This document shows, one piece after another, positions 1 through 7,145 of a DNA stretch of 31,892 nt; within the stretch, counting starts at the first letter, position 1, and each line of letters begins with the position of its first letter. Position numbers and translations under genes: made by a program. The stretch spans positions 1-31,892 of IMG/VR virus record IMGVR_UViG_3300011013_000050. One strand, written 5' to 3'. The stretch comes from a virus. The notes beneath the pieces are model-generated. The model saw only the letters and a program-made list of their open reading frames with translations. It was not told the origin of the DNA and ran no database searches.

Positions 1-573
1 AAGAAAACTGTAACTGTATTATTAAATGATTCTGCCAATGGAACATGGGATTTTACTAATGGCCGTGGTTTGGATGTGATTTTCGGCTTGGGTTCAGGAT
101 CAACATATACTACTAGTACGTTAAATACATGGCAAACAGGAAATTTTCTAGCAAGTACAAATCAAGTTAATCATGCAGATTCGACGGCAAATGATTTTGC
201 AATTGCACAAGTTCAATTAGAAATTGGTAGTTTAGAAACTGATTTTGAAGAATCTTCTATTGCCGATACATTAACTAAATGCAAACGATATTATCAAAAA
301 ACTTACGATATAAGTACTGTACCTGGTACAGGGACTACAACTGGTGAAATAGGAGTACGGTCTACTGGTGCTTCTACCTACCCATCTGATTATCGTTGGA
401 TAGAGAAAAGAACAATACCTACGATAACTTTTTATAATCCTGTAACTGGTACAACAGGACAACTTCGGGATGGATCTACCAATAGAGGTGTTACTGCAAA
501 CATTATAGGTACTAAAAATATGGTTAGTATTACTGTAACAAGTTCACCATCAGCAAATGCAATAGAATTATAA
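1..573 (+). CDS. Tail-fibre-type protein, C-terminal part (5' end outside window)
   Basis: The frame is open from the first base, so the gene starts upstream and only its last 190 residues are seen. It shares with the next two genes a C-terminal module: VQLEIGS, an acidic DFE, then CKRYYQKTYDI, VRSTGA, an EKR-x-IPTITFYNPVTGT stretch and GQLRDGSTNRGV, ending in -EL. This module is typical of modular adsorption or tail-fibre proteins of marine and T4-like phages, where it forms beta-rich domains at the distal fibre; the exact fold is inferred. The next gene begins 13 nt after the stop with an AAGGAA-type ribosome site, so the three genes look co-transcribed as late structural genes. An internal TTG at 70 is not needed as a start because the frame upstream is coding and homologous to the 1618-3795 gene. 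Confidence 0.75.
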   Translation, partial: KKTVTVLLNDSANGTWDFTNGRGLDVIFGLGSGSTYTTSTLNTWQTGNFLASTNQVNHADSTANDFAIAQVQLEIGSLETDFEESSIADTLTKCKRYYQKTYDISTVPGTGTTTGEIGVRSTGASTYPSDYRWIEKRTIPTITFYNPVTGTTGQLRDGSTNRGVTANIIGTKNMVSITVTSSPSANAIEL

Positions 574-585
574 AGGAATAAAAGT

Positions 586-1596
586 ATGGGGAAATCAAGA
601 GAACTTTCAGATTATGCAAATAAGCAAACAACAAAGAATACTATTATTAATGGTAATTTCGATATATGGCAACGAGGAACTAGTTTAATTGCTGGTACTG
701 GTACACGATATTTGTCAGATAGATGGGCAAATGAAAGTGTGGGTACAACAATGACCCCATCACGAGAAACTATCCTTCCGGGTGATATACTAAAAGCAAC
801 ACATTTTCATAGAAATATTGTAACTTCTGTAGTAGGCACAGGAAATTATGCATCATTATTAACTAAAATAGAAAATGTTTCTACCCATGCAGGGGAAAAA
901 GTAACTTTATCGTTTTATGCTAAGTCAGATGCCCCCAAAAATATAGCATCAGATTTAAGACAAGAGTTTGGAACTGGTGGAACGCCATCTACTACTATAA
1001 CAGGTATTGGTGTAACAACATATGCATTAACTACGAATTGGCAAAAATTTACTGCAACGTTTAATGTACCATCAATATCAGGAAAAACAATAGGAACTAA
1101 TAATGATAATTTCTTAGAACTAGTATTTTGGTTTGAATCAGGATCTAATAATGATGCAAGAACTAATGCATTAGGACAGCAATCTGGTACATTTGATATT
1201 GCACAAGTTCAAATAGAGAGTGGTGGAATAGCATCTGATTTTGACTTACGTACTTTTACTGAAGAATTAATATTATGTCACCGATATTATGAAAAATCAT
1301 ACGATATCGATCAAATACCTGGCAGTATTGTATCATTGGGGCAATATTCAGTACGATCTACGGGGGCATTTAATTATCCATTTACATATAATTGGTTTGA
1401 AAAAAGAGTTATACCAACCATAACTTTTTATAATCCCGTAACTGGAACACCAGGACAACTTCGTGATAATACTATTAATAGAGGTGTAGTTGGACTTCGA
1501 GTAAATACAAAAAACATGGGTGAAATAAGTGTAACATCTCCACCAACACTTGCAAACGTTTTAATTTTTCATTTAGTAATAGATGCGGAATTATAA
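586..1596 (+). CDS. Tail-fibre-type protein with carbohydrate-binding-like module
   Basis: This 336-residue protein opens with a short polar segment and then the signature NTIINGNFDIWQRGTS (about residues 18-33) followed by a DRW, the start of a beta-sandwich-like module seen in many phage fibre and adsorption proteins. A VQIESGG/DFDLRTF strand pair near residue 210 leads into CHRYYEKSYDI and the same distal block as the preceding gene (VRSTGA, IPTITFYNPVTGT, GQLRD, INRGV), ending in -EL. It is preceded by an AAAGGAATAAAAGT leader with good ribosome-site spacing. It is a paralogue of its neighbours on both sides, and the nucleotide sequence of the distal block is close to that of the first gene, which suggests duplication and recombination of fibre tips. 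Receptor or polysaccharide binding is inferred, not shown. Confidence 0.72.
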   Translation: MGKSRELSDYANKQTTKNTIINGNFDIWQRGTSLIAGTGTRYLSDRWANESVGTTMTPSRETILPGDILKATHFHRNIVTSVVGTGNYASLLTKIENVSTHAGEKVTLSFYAKSDAPKNIASDLRQEFGTGGTPSTTITGIGVTTYALTTNWQKFTATFNVPSISGKTIGTNNDNFLELVFWFESGSNNDARTNALGQQSGTFDIAQVQIESGGIASDFDLRTFTEELILCHRYYEKSYDIDQIPGSIVSLGQYSVRSTGAFNYPFTYNWFEKRVIPTITFYNPVTGTPGQLRDNTINRGVVGLRVNTKNMGEISVTSPPTLANVLIFHLVIDAEL

Positions 1597-1599
1597 ATA
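1592..1599 (+). promoter_or_regulatory. T4-late-type motif TATAAATA
   Basis: TATAAATA overlaps the stop codon of the 586-1596 gene and lies 18 nt before the ATG at 1618. It matches the consensus of T4-family late promoters. At this base composition the octamer is expected several times per strand by chance, so only its position just before a structural gene supports it. Confidence 0.4.
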
Positions 1600-1617
1600 T
1601 AAGATAAAAGGAACACT

Positions 1618-3795
1618 ATGGCAACTCAAATAAAATCAATTCAGTTAGATTTATCCGGTGATGGAACCAGTGGTGTTGGTGCAATCGAAGGTGTATTAAA
1701 ATTTTCTGACTTAACATTAACAGAATATTTGTTCATAGGCGAAAGTCAAGGTTCAAATACAAATGGTTCTGATATTAGAACACTTACTGAATTTTTAGGA
1801 TCTGCCGGAACAGATTATCGCATAAATTATGGTGGTGCTGGTGCATCTGGTGATTTTATCATATCTAAAGGATCATATACATCTACTGCAAATGAAATAT
1901 TAAGAATTAATAATCTTGGTGTAGTCCAACTTTCAACTGCATTAGGTTCACCACCAGTTCCATACATGTTTTTTGGTGAGGGACAAAATGATTCTACTAT
2001 TGCACCTGATTTAAGATTTATAAATGATAGTTTAATAACCACTGACAATACATTATGTATTTTATTTGATAGTACTAATAATAGCACAGGTTCATTTACT
2101 GTAGGTAAAGCCGCAACTAACACATTATTAGCTACTAAACTATTTGAAGTTGAAAATGATGGTACATTATCAGTAGATACCCCAGGATATGAAAATTTGG
2201 TTCTTGATCCTAATGATATCCCTAACAAAGCCTATGTGGACGCTAATAGCGGTGGTGGCGGTGGTTCAAACTTTTTTGAATTTATATTTACGGCTACTGA
2301 TGGACAAACAGCATTTTCTGGATTAGATGATAATAGTAACACATTAACCTATCAAATTGGTAGTGTATCCGTTCATGTTAATGGTATCAAATTACTACCT
2401 ACTGAGTTTGTCGCTACTGATGGATTAGTTGTAACTATAAACGATCCGTTGATAACAGATGATGCAGTTTCTATTGTCGCAGTATCAAGCACAACTCCTG
2501 CACCGATTGCTCCAGACTTTTTCGAATTTATTTATACTGCTGTTCTTGGACAATCAGCATTTTCTGGACTGGATGATAACAGTAACACATTAACCTATCA
2601 AATTGGTAGTGTATCTGTTTACGTTAATGGCATCAAATTAATACCTACTGATTTTGTCGCTACTGATGGATTAGTTGTAACTATAAATGACCCGCTAATA
2701 GCAGATGATGTGGTATCTATTGTCGTAACAACAAGTATAACTCCTTCATTTAATACGGGAGTTAATAACCTTATTATAAATGGTAATTTTGATATATGGC
2801 AACGAGGCACTTCATTTGTTTCAATACCTACTAATACATATAATGCAGATCGTTGGGTATGGGAAACCACAGGAACGCAAGTTATTGACATTAATAGAAG
2901 TGTAGACACCCCAGATGAATCTAGTTTATATTCATCTTTTGTTAATGTAACGACAGCAAATGGTGTTTTAGCACCAACTGATAATGCTAATATAACACAA
3001 AGAATAGAAGGTAATGTATACCGTTCTATAGTAGGACAAACTGCTACATTATCTTTTTGGGTTAAATCTAATAAAATTGGAACATATTGTGTGTCATTTA
3101 AAAATGACGGCCTAGATCGTTCATATGTAGCGGAATATACAATTGACGCTATTAACACATGGGAACAAAAATTTATAACTGTTCCATTTACTGAGACAGG
3201 TGGTACATGGAATTATGATATTGGAATCGGTTTACGTGTAAGTTTTGTATTAACTTCGGGTAGTAGTTTTCAAACAACACCTAATATATGGCAGACAGGA
3301 AATTTTGACCATACAATAAATCAGATTAATCTTAGTGATACTATTAACAATGAATTTCGTTTAACTAAAGTTCAATTAGAAATAGGGAATATTGTTAATG
3401 ATTTTGAACATAGAACATTAACTGAAGAAGTAGCATTATGTCAAAGATATTATGAAAAATCATATGAATTAGAAACTTTAGCACCCACAATAACTACATT
3501 AGGAGTAATAACATCATATGATTCTTCTGTTCTTCTTGTTAATGGTGCAGTACACCTATCACATACATTCAATACAAGAAAACGCGTAATACCAACTTTA
3601 GTAATATATTCACCTTCTTCAACACTTGCTAATAGAATCAGACTTGCACAAGGTACAAATAATGGTAATTATATTGTTAACAGTGTAGTGCCAAGTGTTA
3701 ATGGTATGCGAAATGTAATAATTAATAGCATAGCAATAACTACTGATGATACCAGAGTATGGGAATTACAATTCACGGCAGATTCGGAATTATAA
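1618..3795 (+). CDS. Large modular tail-fibre protein with duplicated domain
   Basis: This 725-residue protein is the largest of the three fibre paralogues. The first 200 residues are beta-rich and end in a DPNDIPNKAYVDA segment, a signature often found before the shaft/tip transition in phage fibres and spikes. A glycine linker (SGGGGGS) follows, then two near-identical modules of 82 residues starting with FFEF at about residues 219 and 301, each containing GLDDNSNTLTYQIGSVSV and VNGIK. From about residue 380 comes LIINGNFDIWQRGTS with DRW, then VQLEIGN, CQRYYEKSYEL and a divergent tip ending in -EL. An AAAAGGA ribosome site precedes the ATG. The architecture (head, linker, tandem modules, shared CBM-like module, variable tip) fits a receptor-binding fibre exposed at the virion surface; the receptor is unknown. 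Confidence 0.78.
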   Translation: MATQIKSIQLDLSGDGTSGVGAIEGVLKFSDLTLTEYLFIGESQGSNTNGSDIRTLTEFLGSAGTDYRINYGGAGASGDFIISKGSYTSTANEILRINNLGVVQLSTALGSPPVPYMFFGEGQNDSTIAPDLRFINDSLITTDNTLCILFDSTNNSTGSFTVGKAATNTLLATKLFEVENDGTLSVDTPGYENLVLDPNDIPNKAYVDANSGGGGGSNFFEFIFTATDGQTAFSGLDDNSNTLTYQIGSVSVHVNGIKLLPTEFVATDGLVVTINDPLITDDAVSIVAVSSTTPAPIAPDFFEFIYTAVLGQSAFSGLDDNSNTLTYQIGSVSVYVNGIKLIPTDFVATDGLVVTINDPLIADDVVSIVVTTSITPSFNTGVNNLIINGNFDIWQRGTSFVSIPTNTYNADRWVWETTGTQVIDINRSVDTPDESSLYSSFVNVTTANGVLAPTDNANITQRIEGNVYRSIVGQTATLSFWVKSNKIGTYCVSFKNDGLDRSYVAEYTIDAINTWEQKFITVPFTETGGTWNYDIGIGLRVSFVLTSGSSFQTTPNIWQTGNFDHTINQINLSDTINNEFRLTKVQLEIGNIVNDFEHRTLTEEVALCQRYYEKSYELETLAPTITTLGVITSYDSSVLLVNGAVHLSHTFNTRKRVIPTLVIYSPSSTLANRIRLAQGTNNGNYIVNSVVPSVNGMRNVIINSIAITTDDTRVWELQFTADSEL
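2272..2763 (+). repeat. Tandem duplication of a 246-nt (82-residue) fibre module
   Basis: Two consecutive copies (about 2272-2517 and 2518-2763) encode near-identical modules beginning FFEF and containing the same GLDDNSNTLTYQIGS core, VNGIK and FVATDGLVVTINDPLI. Long stretches are identical at nucleotide level, indicating fairly recent in-frame duplication. Confidence 0.85.
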
Positions 3796-3806
3796 AAGGA
3801 TAAAAT

Positions 3807-4325
3807 ATGTATTATATAACATTAGATGGTAATATCCGTGATGAAATTAAAAATATCATTATTCCTGATGATATCAATAACCGGGATCGCGTAGAATATC
3901 AAAAATGGTTAGATGCTGGAAATATACCACAAACTGACGCAATTCAATTAATTGATTATAAAACTACAGCTAAATTTGTAATAGAAAATGAATCAGAAAC
4001 TAAAAAACTTGAGTTTATTACTTATGGTTCAGGTAAAGCAATGGCATATACAGATAAATATGAGGAGGCTGTAGATCATAAAGCTGCCGGATATCCTACT
4101 AATCTAGCACCTTATCCTTATATTAATCAAGAATCAACCTTAACTGGAGATTCAGGACAAATTGTAACTGATAGAATTATTGCTGCAAAAACATTATGTG
4201 TTGATAAATTTTCCCAAATAGAAGCTATTACATTCACTGGAAAAAGAGATATTGATGCGGCACTAGATGAATCTAATGTTGATAGTATTAAAGATGCAAC
4301 AATAATATCTATAAAAGCTATTTAA
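3807..4325 (+). CDS. DUF4376-like tail-fibre accessory protein
   Basis: The 172-residue product has a short N-terminal segment (NRDRVEYQKWLDAGN, residues about 25-40) typical of proteins encoded beside fibre genes, then a C-terminal block with SGKAMAYTDKYEEAVDHKAAGYP followed by a D-x-I-(I)-AAK helix and a final K/R-DIDAALDE helix. This pattern matches DUF4376-like domains found in phage fibre-associated or fibre-assembly proteins. It lies 11 nt after the large fibre gene with an AAAGGATAAAAT ribosome site, completing the fibre operon. A second, divergent protein of the same type is encoded at 7146-7697. A chaperone or fibre-attachment role is inferred from family and position. The stop codon abuts a strong hairpin. 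Confidence 0.65.
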   Translation: MYYITLDGNIRDEIKNIIIPDDINNRDRVEYQKWLDAGNIPQTDAIQLIDYKTTAKFVIENESETKKLEFITYGSGKAMAYTDKYEEAVDHKAAGYPTNLAPYPYINQESTLTGDSGQIVTDRIIAAKTLCVDKFSQIEAITFTGKRDIDAALDESNVDSIKDATIISIKAI

Positions 4326-4353
4326 AAAAAAGGGTCACCCAAATTGGTGACCC
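4324..4353 (-). terminator. Intrinsic terminator read on the minus strand
   Basis: GGGTCACC (4332-4339) pairs with GGTGACCC (4346-4353) around a 6-nt loop. On the minus strand the stem is followed by eight T, a canonical Rho-independent terminator. On the plus strand the stem lacks a following T run but directly follows the fibre operon stop, so it may also weakly end that operon. Confidence 0.85.
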
Positions 4354-4510
4354 ATTCGCTCAATAATTAAGCATAATTTAAAAATCATGTGATTTTATAC
4401 TGCAATCCGTAGTAAGTAGCCCCCAACCGTTCGCTCTTACCTACCAGTCCTATATCTGACTGATTTACCCCAATAGCATCCCGCCCTTAGTCATTTAATA
4501 TTAATCTATG
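4324..4510 (-). ncRNA. Candidate independent small RNA, about 187 nt
   Basis: A sigma70-type promoter (4517-4545) and an intrinsic terminator (4324-4353) delimit a minus-strand unit with no ATG-started gene of meaningful length (only a 9-codon frame). Its central part (about 4400-4490) is clearly richer in G+C than the surroundings. Read on the minus strand it can form AUCAGUC/GACUGGU (7 bp with one G-U, 8-nt loop), GGUAAG/CUUACU enclosing a G-rich loop, AAAATCA/TGATTTT (4381-4396), GCTTA/TGAGC, and the terminator hairpin. It lies between convergent gene ends. A regulatory RNA is one reading; the other is that the GC-rich part is a relic of a protein gene (see findings). No known RNA family was recognised, and a tRNA cloverleaf could not be built. 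Confidence 0.45.
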
Positions 4511-4516
4511 TGATAC

Positions 4517-4545
4517 ATTCTACATGATTAAATTTAACATGTCAA
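4517..4545 (-). promoter_or_regulatory. Sigma70-type promoter TTGACA-17-TAGAAT
   Basis: On the minus strand TTGACA (4545-4540) is followed after exactly 17 nt by TAGAAT (4522-4517). It starts 7 nt beyond the porin-like gene's stop, so it cannot serve that gene and instead points at the small unit 4324-4510. Its first 17 nt, TTGACATGTTAAATTTA, are identical to the promoter at 29325. Confidence 0.65.
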
Positions 4546-4551
4546 GTGTTT

Positions 4552-5670
4552 TTAATCCCAATAATAAAAAAGTTGCACAGCACCATAAATCCATTTATTA
4601 TGATTAAATCTTTGTTGCTCTTTTAATGGCAACCAAACCGCACCTTCGACCAGATGAATTTCTGCACCTAAAACAAAATTATTCCAATAAAATTTATTTC
4701 CTATGCTAATATCACGTGCATATAAAGAGTTTATTCTATCATTTTTCGTATCAACAGTCAAGCGAGCATATTTGTTATGTGCCACTTTAAATTGATTATA
4801 TGCTATATATGCTTGCCACCGTTCATTAATATCATAGTCAAGAAATAAAGAAAAAGCATAAGCACTATCAAAGAATTTTTCTTGTGGTATACTAACATTC
4901 ATTACTTCTGCTGAAAAACTCCATCCGTTACCATCGTATATTATACCTAATTGTGTATAATCTTGGTCTGCAACAGAATTAACATTATTTCCAGTAGGTG
5001 ACATCCTTGATATAGTATGATTCCCTCGTATTGTCCAATAACTATTACTAGAACGCCAATTAAAGAAAAAATTCTGTATATCACCAAAATTTTCTGTTAA
5101 TTTTACTTCGTCTGTATTCAACAAAAATCTAGCAACAAGCGAAGAATTGATAACTTTTGGTGAACCTATTGTATATCCTACTTCAAAATCATTATATAAA
5201 ACACTTAAACTTATACCATTAACGCTTTGAAACAAAGAACGTAATGGTTCAAAATATATTCCTTGTGCCGGAATTAATGTAGGACGTAACAATGGGTTAT
5301 TAAGAATTTCATTATATAATCCATGTTGATTTTTAATTCTTCCGGTTCGAAGTTTAATACCCCAATTTTCATCAAATTTATGTGTTAATGTTAAAAACCC
5401 AAATGTTAAAATATCATCTATATTATAAGTATCTTCTAAATTCATAGCTAATGTAAATCGCAACCAATCATGTGGACTATAATTTACAGAAAACCCTGCT
5501 ATTGGTCTAGGTTTTAACGGTCTGCCTGCGGAAGATAATATATATTCATAACCTGCATACGCAAAAAAATCTGTATTACATTTTATATTTTGTAAAAATG
5601 TACTATTACATTCATCAGATAATATATTAAATGGAAATGACAACAACAAAAAAAATATTATTTTTTTCAT
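4552..5670 (-). CDS. Porin-like outer-membrane beta-barrel protein
   Basis: The 372-residue product starts with a clear Sec signal peptide (MKK, hydrophobic IIFFLLLSFPFNIL, cleavage near residue 18). The mature part alternates short polar turns with aromatic-ended beta strands, and contains LRTGRIKNQHGLYNEI followed by RPTLIPAQGIYFEPLRSL, a conserved stretch of bacterial porin-like barrels whose constriction region reads G-R-x-K-x-x-x-G-L-Y-N-E. The C-terminus is aromatic (LFYYWD), as in many barrel proteins, though the last residue is not aromatic. The start overlaps the stop of the upstream PstS-like gene (ATGA), so the pair is translationally coupled. In a phage this would insert into the host outer membrane, altering permeability or receptor access. 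Substrate specificity cannot be read; outer-membrane location is inferred with good confidence. Confidence 0.75.
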   Translation of the reverse strand: MKKIIFFLLLSFPFNILSDECNSTFLQNIKCNTDFFAYAGYEYILSSAGRPLKPRPIAGFSVNYSPHDWLRFTLAMNLEDTYNIDDILTFGFLTLTHKFDENWGIKLRTGRIKNQHGLYNEILNNPLLRPTLIPAQGIYFEPLRSLFQSVNGISLSVLYNDFEVGYTIGSPKVINSSLVARFLLNTDEVKLTENFGDIQNFFFNWRSSNSYWTIRGNHTISRMSPTGNNVNSVADQDYTQLGIIYDGNGWSFSAEVMNVSIPQEKFFDSAYAFSLFLDYDINERWQAYIAYNQFKVAHNKYARLTVDTKNDRINSLYARDISIGNKFYWNNFVLGAEIHLVEGAVWLPLKEQQRFNHNKWIYGAVQLFYYWD

Positions 5671-6131
5671 ATATTATCCAATTTAATTATTGTAATATTT
5701 CCGTGTTCACCATGTATAGCAAATTTATTTAAACTAGATAAATACCCTATAGAAAATGGTGTCAATGAAACTTTTAATAACATTTCGTCATCTGTTTTAG
5801 CAAATTTTACACCAGATGATTGACCCGTATATGTACGTGATTCAAGTAATTGTTTGTATCTATAACTGGTTATTTGAAACCATTCCCATAAAAAATTTTT
5901 ATGAATTATAGAATTAAAAGGTCTAGTATATACGGTAATTATATGTCCATTATACCATTTCGTCATTTTGCGAGTAAATATATTACGCATAATTATAACA
6001 TCCAAATCGTGAAACTGCTGTTTCGGATATATTATATTAGTTGTAGCATATGAAACATTATAATATATAAAAATATTACTTACGATGAGACATACTGCGA
6101 TACATTTCTGAAAGGGTTCTTTCCAATTCAT
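5667..6131 (-). CDS. Short PstS-like periplasmic binding-domain protein
   Basis: The 154-residue protein has a signal peptide (positive MNWKEPFQK, hydrophobic core, SYA cleavage at about residue 29). The rest matches the C-terminal lobe of short phosphate-ABC-transporter-substrate-binding-like proteins: NIFTRKMTKWYNGH, a TRPFNSIIHKNF segment, SYRYKQLLESRTYTGQ and a final SLTPFSIGYL that corresponds to the V-x-x-T-P-G-A-I-G-Y motif of that family. It is much shorter than a full PstS (about 320 residues) but similar to the stand-alone 130-160 residue bacterial versions. The initiation codon lies inside the upstream gene (56-nt overlap), and choosing it gives the complete signal peptide. No permease genes accompany it, so transport is unlikely; a binding or sensing role with the adjacent barrel is inferred. 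Confidence 0.65.
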   Translation of the reverse strand: MNWKEPFQKCIAVCLIVSNIFIYYNVSYATTNIIYPKQQFHDLDVIIMRNIFTRKMTKWYNGHIITVYTRPFNSIIHKNFLWEWFQITSYRYKQLLESRTYTGQSSGVKFAKTDDEMLLKVSLTPFSIGYLSSLNKFAIHGEHGNITIIKLDNI

Positions 6132-6423
6132 TTACTTGATCTTGTAATTCTTTATTTGATTGTGTTTGTTCTTTCATAGATCGTTCTATAAATGTATTTA
6201 TATAACGATCTGTAGTTTTTAATTCTTTAAACCTTGTAGTATTATATTTTTCATTCATAATAACTTTAGTTTCGAGACGTACTTGATTGCTATTTAAGTT
6301 AACCCACCCAGTTACCAACCCTCCTAATCCTATTAAAGTAGAAACTGTTATAGTTAAAATATCCTTAACGGTAATACCACCAGTTTTTTCTTTAATTATC
6401 GTATGTAATTCTTCATTTTTCAT
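6076..6423 (-). CDS. Membrane-anchored coiled-coil protein, unknown function
   Basis: No family was recognised. The 115-residue product has an N-terminal polar helix (residues 1-18), one hydrophobic segment (ILTITVSTLIGLGGLVTGWV, about residues 22-41) and a long charged C-terminal region with heptad-like spacing (QTQSNKELQDQVNELERTLSEM), so a single-span protein with a coiled coil. Its start overlaps the stop of the upstream multispan gene (ATGA) and its end overlaps the PstS-like gene by 56 nt. Topology resembles phage holin-accessory or spanin-like proteins as well as adaptor subunits of membrane sensors; neither can be preferred from sequence alone. Confidence 0.6.
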   Translation of the reverse strand: MKNEELHTIIKEKTGGITVKDILTITVSTLIGLGGLVTGWVNLNSNQVRLETKVIMNEKYNTTRFKELKTTDRYINTFIERSMKEQTQSNKELQDQVNELERTLSEMYRSMSHRK

Positions 6424-7082
6424 AATATGGCCTTGTCAGTTTTTGCCAATTTTAATACTATCCAATAAATACCTATAAGAGAACTATATTCTATAAGTTT
6501 AAATACATGTGCTATTTGAAAACCCAAATCTAAGTTATTAATTGAAGCAAATGCCATAATTGTGTGTAATAATATGCCTAATGACATAAATGGTATAAAC
6601 GTATATGGTGGAAATAAATATATTCTTTTTCTATATAATATAATGGCCGCCCCTATCCACAACAACATTAATATAAAATCAATTGGTCTATGAATAAATT
6701 CATAGTGGTGATATCCAAGATTAAATATATCATATGAGTATAATACAACACCTATAGATAATAAAATTATAGGTAAAACACCAATAAAAAATAATAACAT
6801 AGAATCCCAACTTTGAACTTTTTTTGGTATAATAGATATTGTTAAAAAGCAGAAAATCAACGAAAACCTAGAAAATGTCCATGAAAAAGTACCCCAATAT
6901 TCTGTAGAAAAAATTGATAATATTATATGAATAATATCTGATACAGATGCCGTTAAAAACCCCATTGCCATTATAATAGAATATGCACCTTTTATTTTTT
7001 TATAATTAATATAAAATAAAATCATAAGAAGAAAAACTGAACAAATTTCAAAAATTATATGTGTAATTGCTGCTATTGCCAT
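6420..7082 (-). CDS. Multispan membrane protein resembling MASE-type sensor domains
   Basis: The 220-residue product consists almost entirely of hydrophobic segments, six to seven by eye, separated by short loops. The arrangement of an early H-x-x-F-E helix, a second N-Y-K-K-I-K loop, D-I-I-H-I in the third span and W-T-F-S-R-F-S in the next resembles membrane sensor domains of the MASE3/MASE4 type found at the N-terminus of bacterial signalling proteins. No output domain (GGDEF, kinase, chemotaxis) follows; the protein ends shortly after the last span. It is the first gene of the minus-strand cassette, with an AAAGGGA ribosome site and a TATAAATA motif 21 nt upstream. A sensory role is only inferred from resemblance; a holin-like or transport role is possible. 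Confidence 0.5.
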   Translation of the reverse strand: MAIAAITHIIFEICSVFLLMILFYINYKKIKGAYSIIMAMGFLTASVSDIIHIILSIFSTEYWGTFSWTFSRFSLIFCFLTISIIPKKVQSWDSMLLFFIGVLPIILLSIGVVLYSYDIFNLGYHHYEFIHRPIDFILMLLWIGAAIILYRKRIYLFPPYTFIPFMSLGILLHTIMAFASINNLDLGFQIAHVFKLIEYSSLIGIYWIVLKLAKTDKAIL

Positions 7083-7103
7083 TTTAAATCCCTTTTAAAT
7101 ATA

Positions 7104-7115
7104 TATTTATAAATA
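7104..7115. promoter_or_regulatory. Palindromic bidirectional late-type promoter motif
   Basis: TATTTATAAATA is a perfect 12-nt palindrome and therefore presents TATAAATA, the T4-type late promoter consensus, on both strands. The minus copy lies 21 nt before the start at 7082 and the plus copy 30 nt before the ATG at 7146. Its position between two divergent genes supports function. Confidence 0.5.
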
Positions 7116-7145
7116 AATACATATATTAATTAATAGGAGAACAAA

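Noticed and set aside
1827-3158. Long minus-strand open frames (133 and 179 codons) inside the fibre gene
   Set aside because: They lie opposite a well-supported fibre gene, have no ribosome site, and their products show no coherent domain.
1-3795. Diversity-generating retroelement acting on the fibre tips
   Set aside because: No reverse transcriptase or template repeat is seen, and differences between copies are spread out and not confined to adenine-derived sites.
4385-4500. Possible tRNA or known structured RNA in the GC-rich intergenic body
   Set aside because: Neither strand gives a 7-bp acceptor, a TTCRANN T-loop with complementary stem, or an anticodon arm in the right order. No known RNA family was recognised, so only a generic small-RNA candidate is reported.
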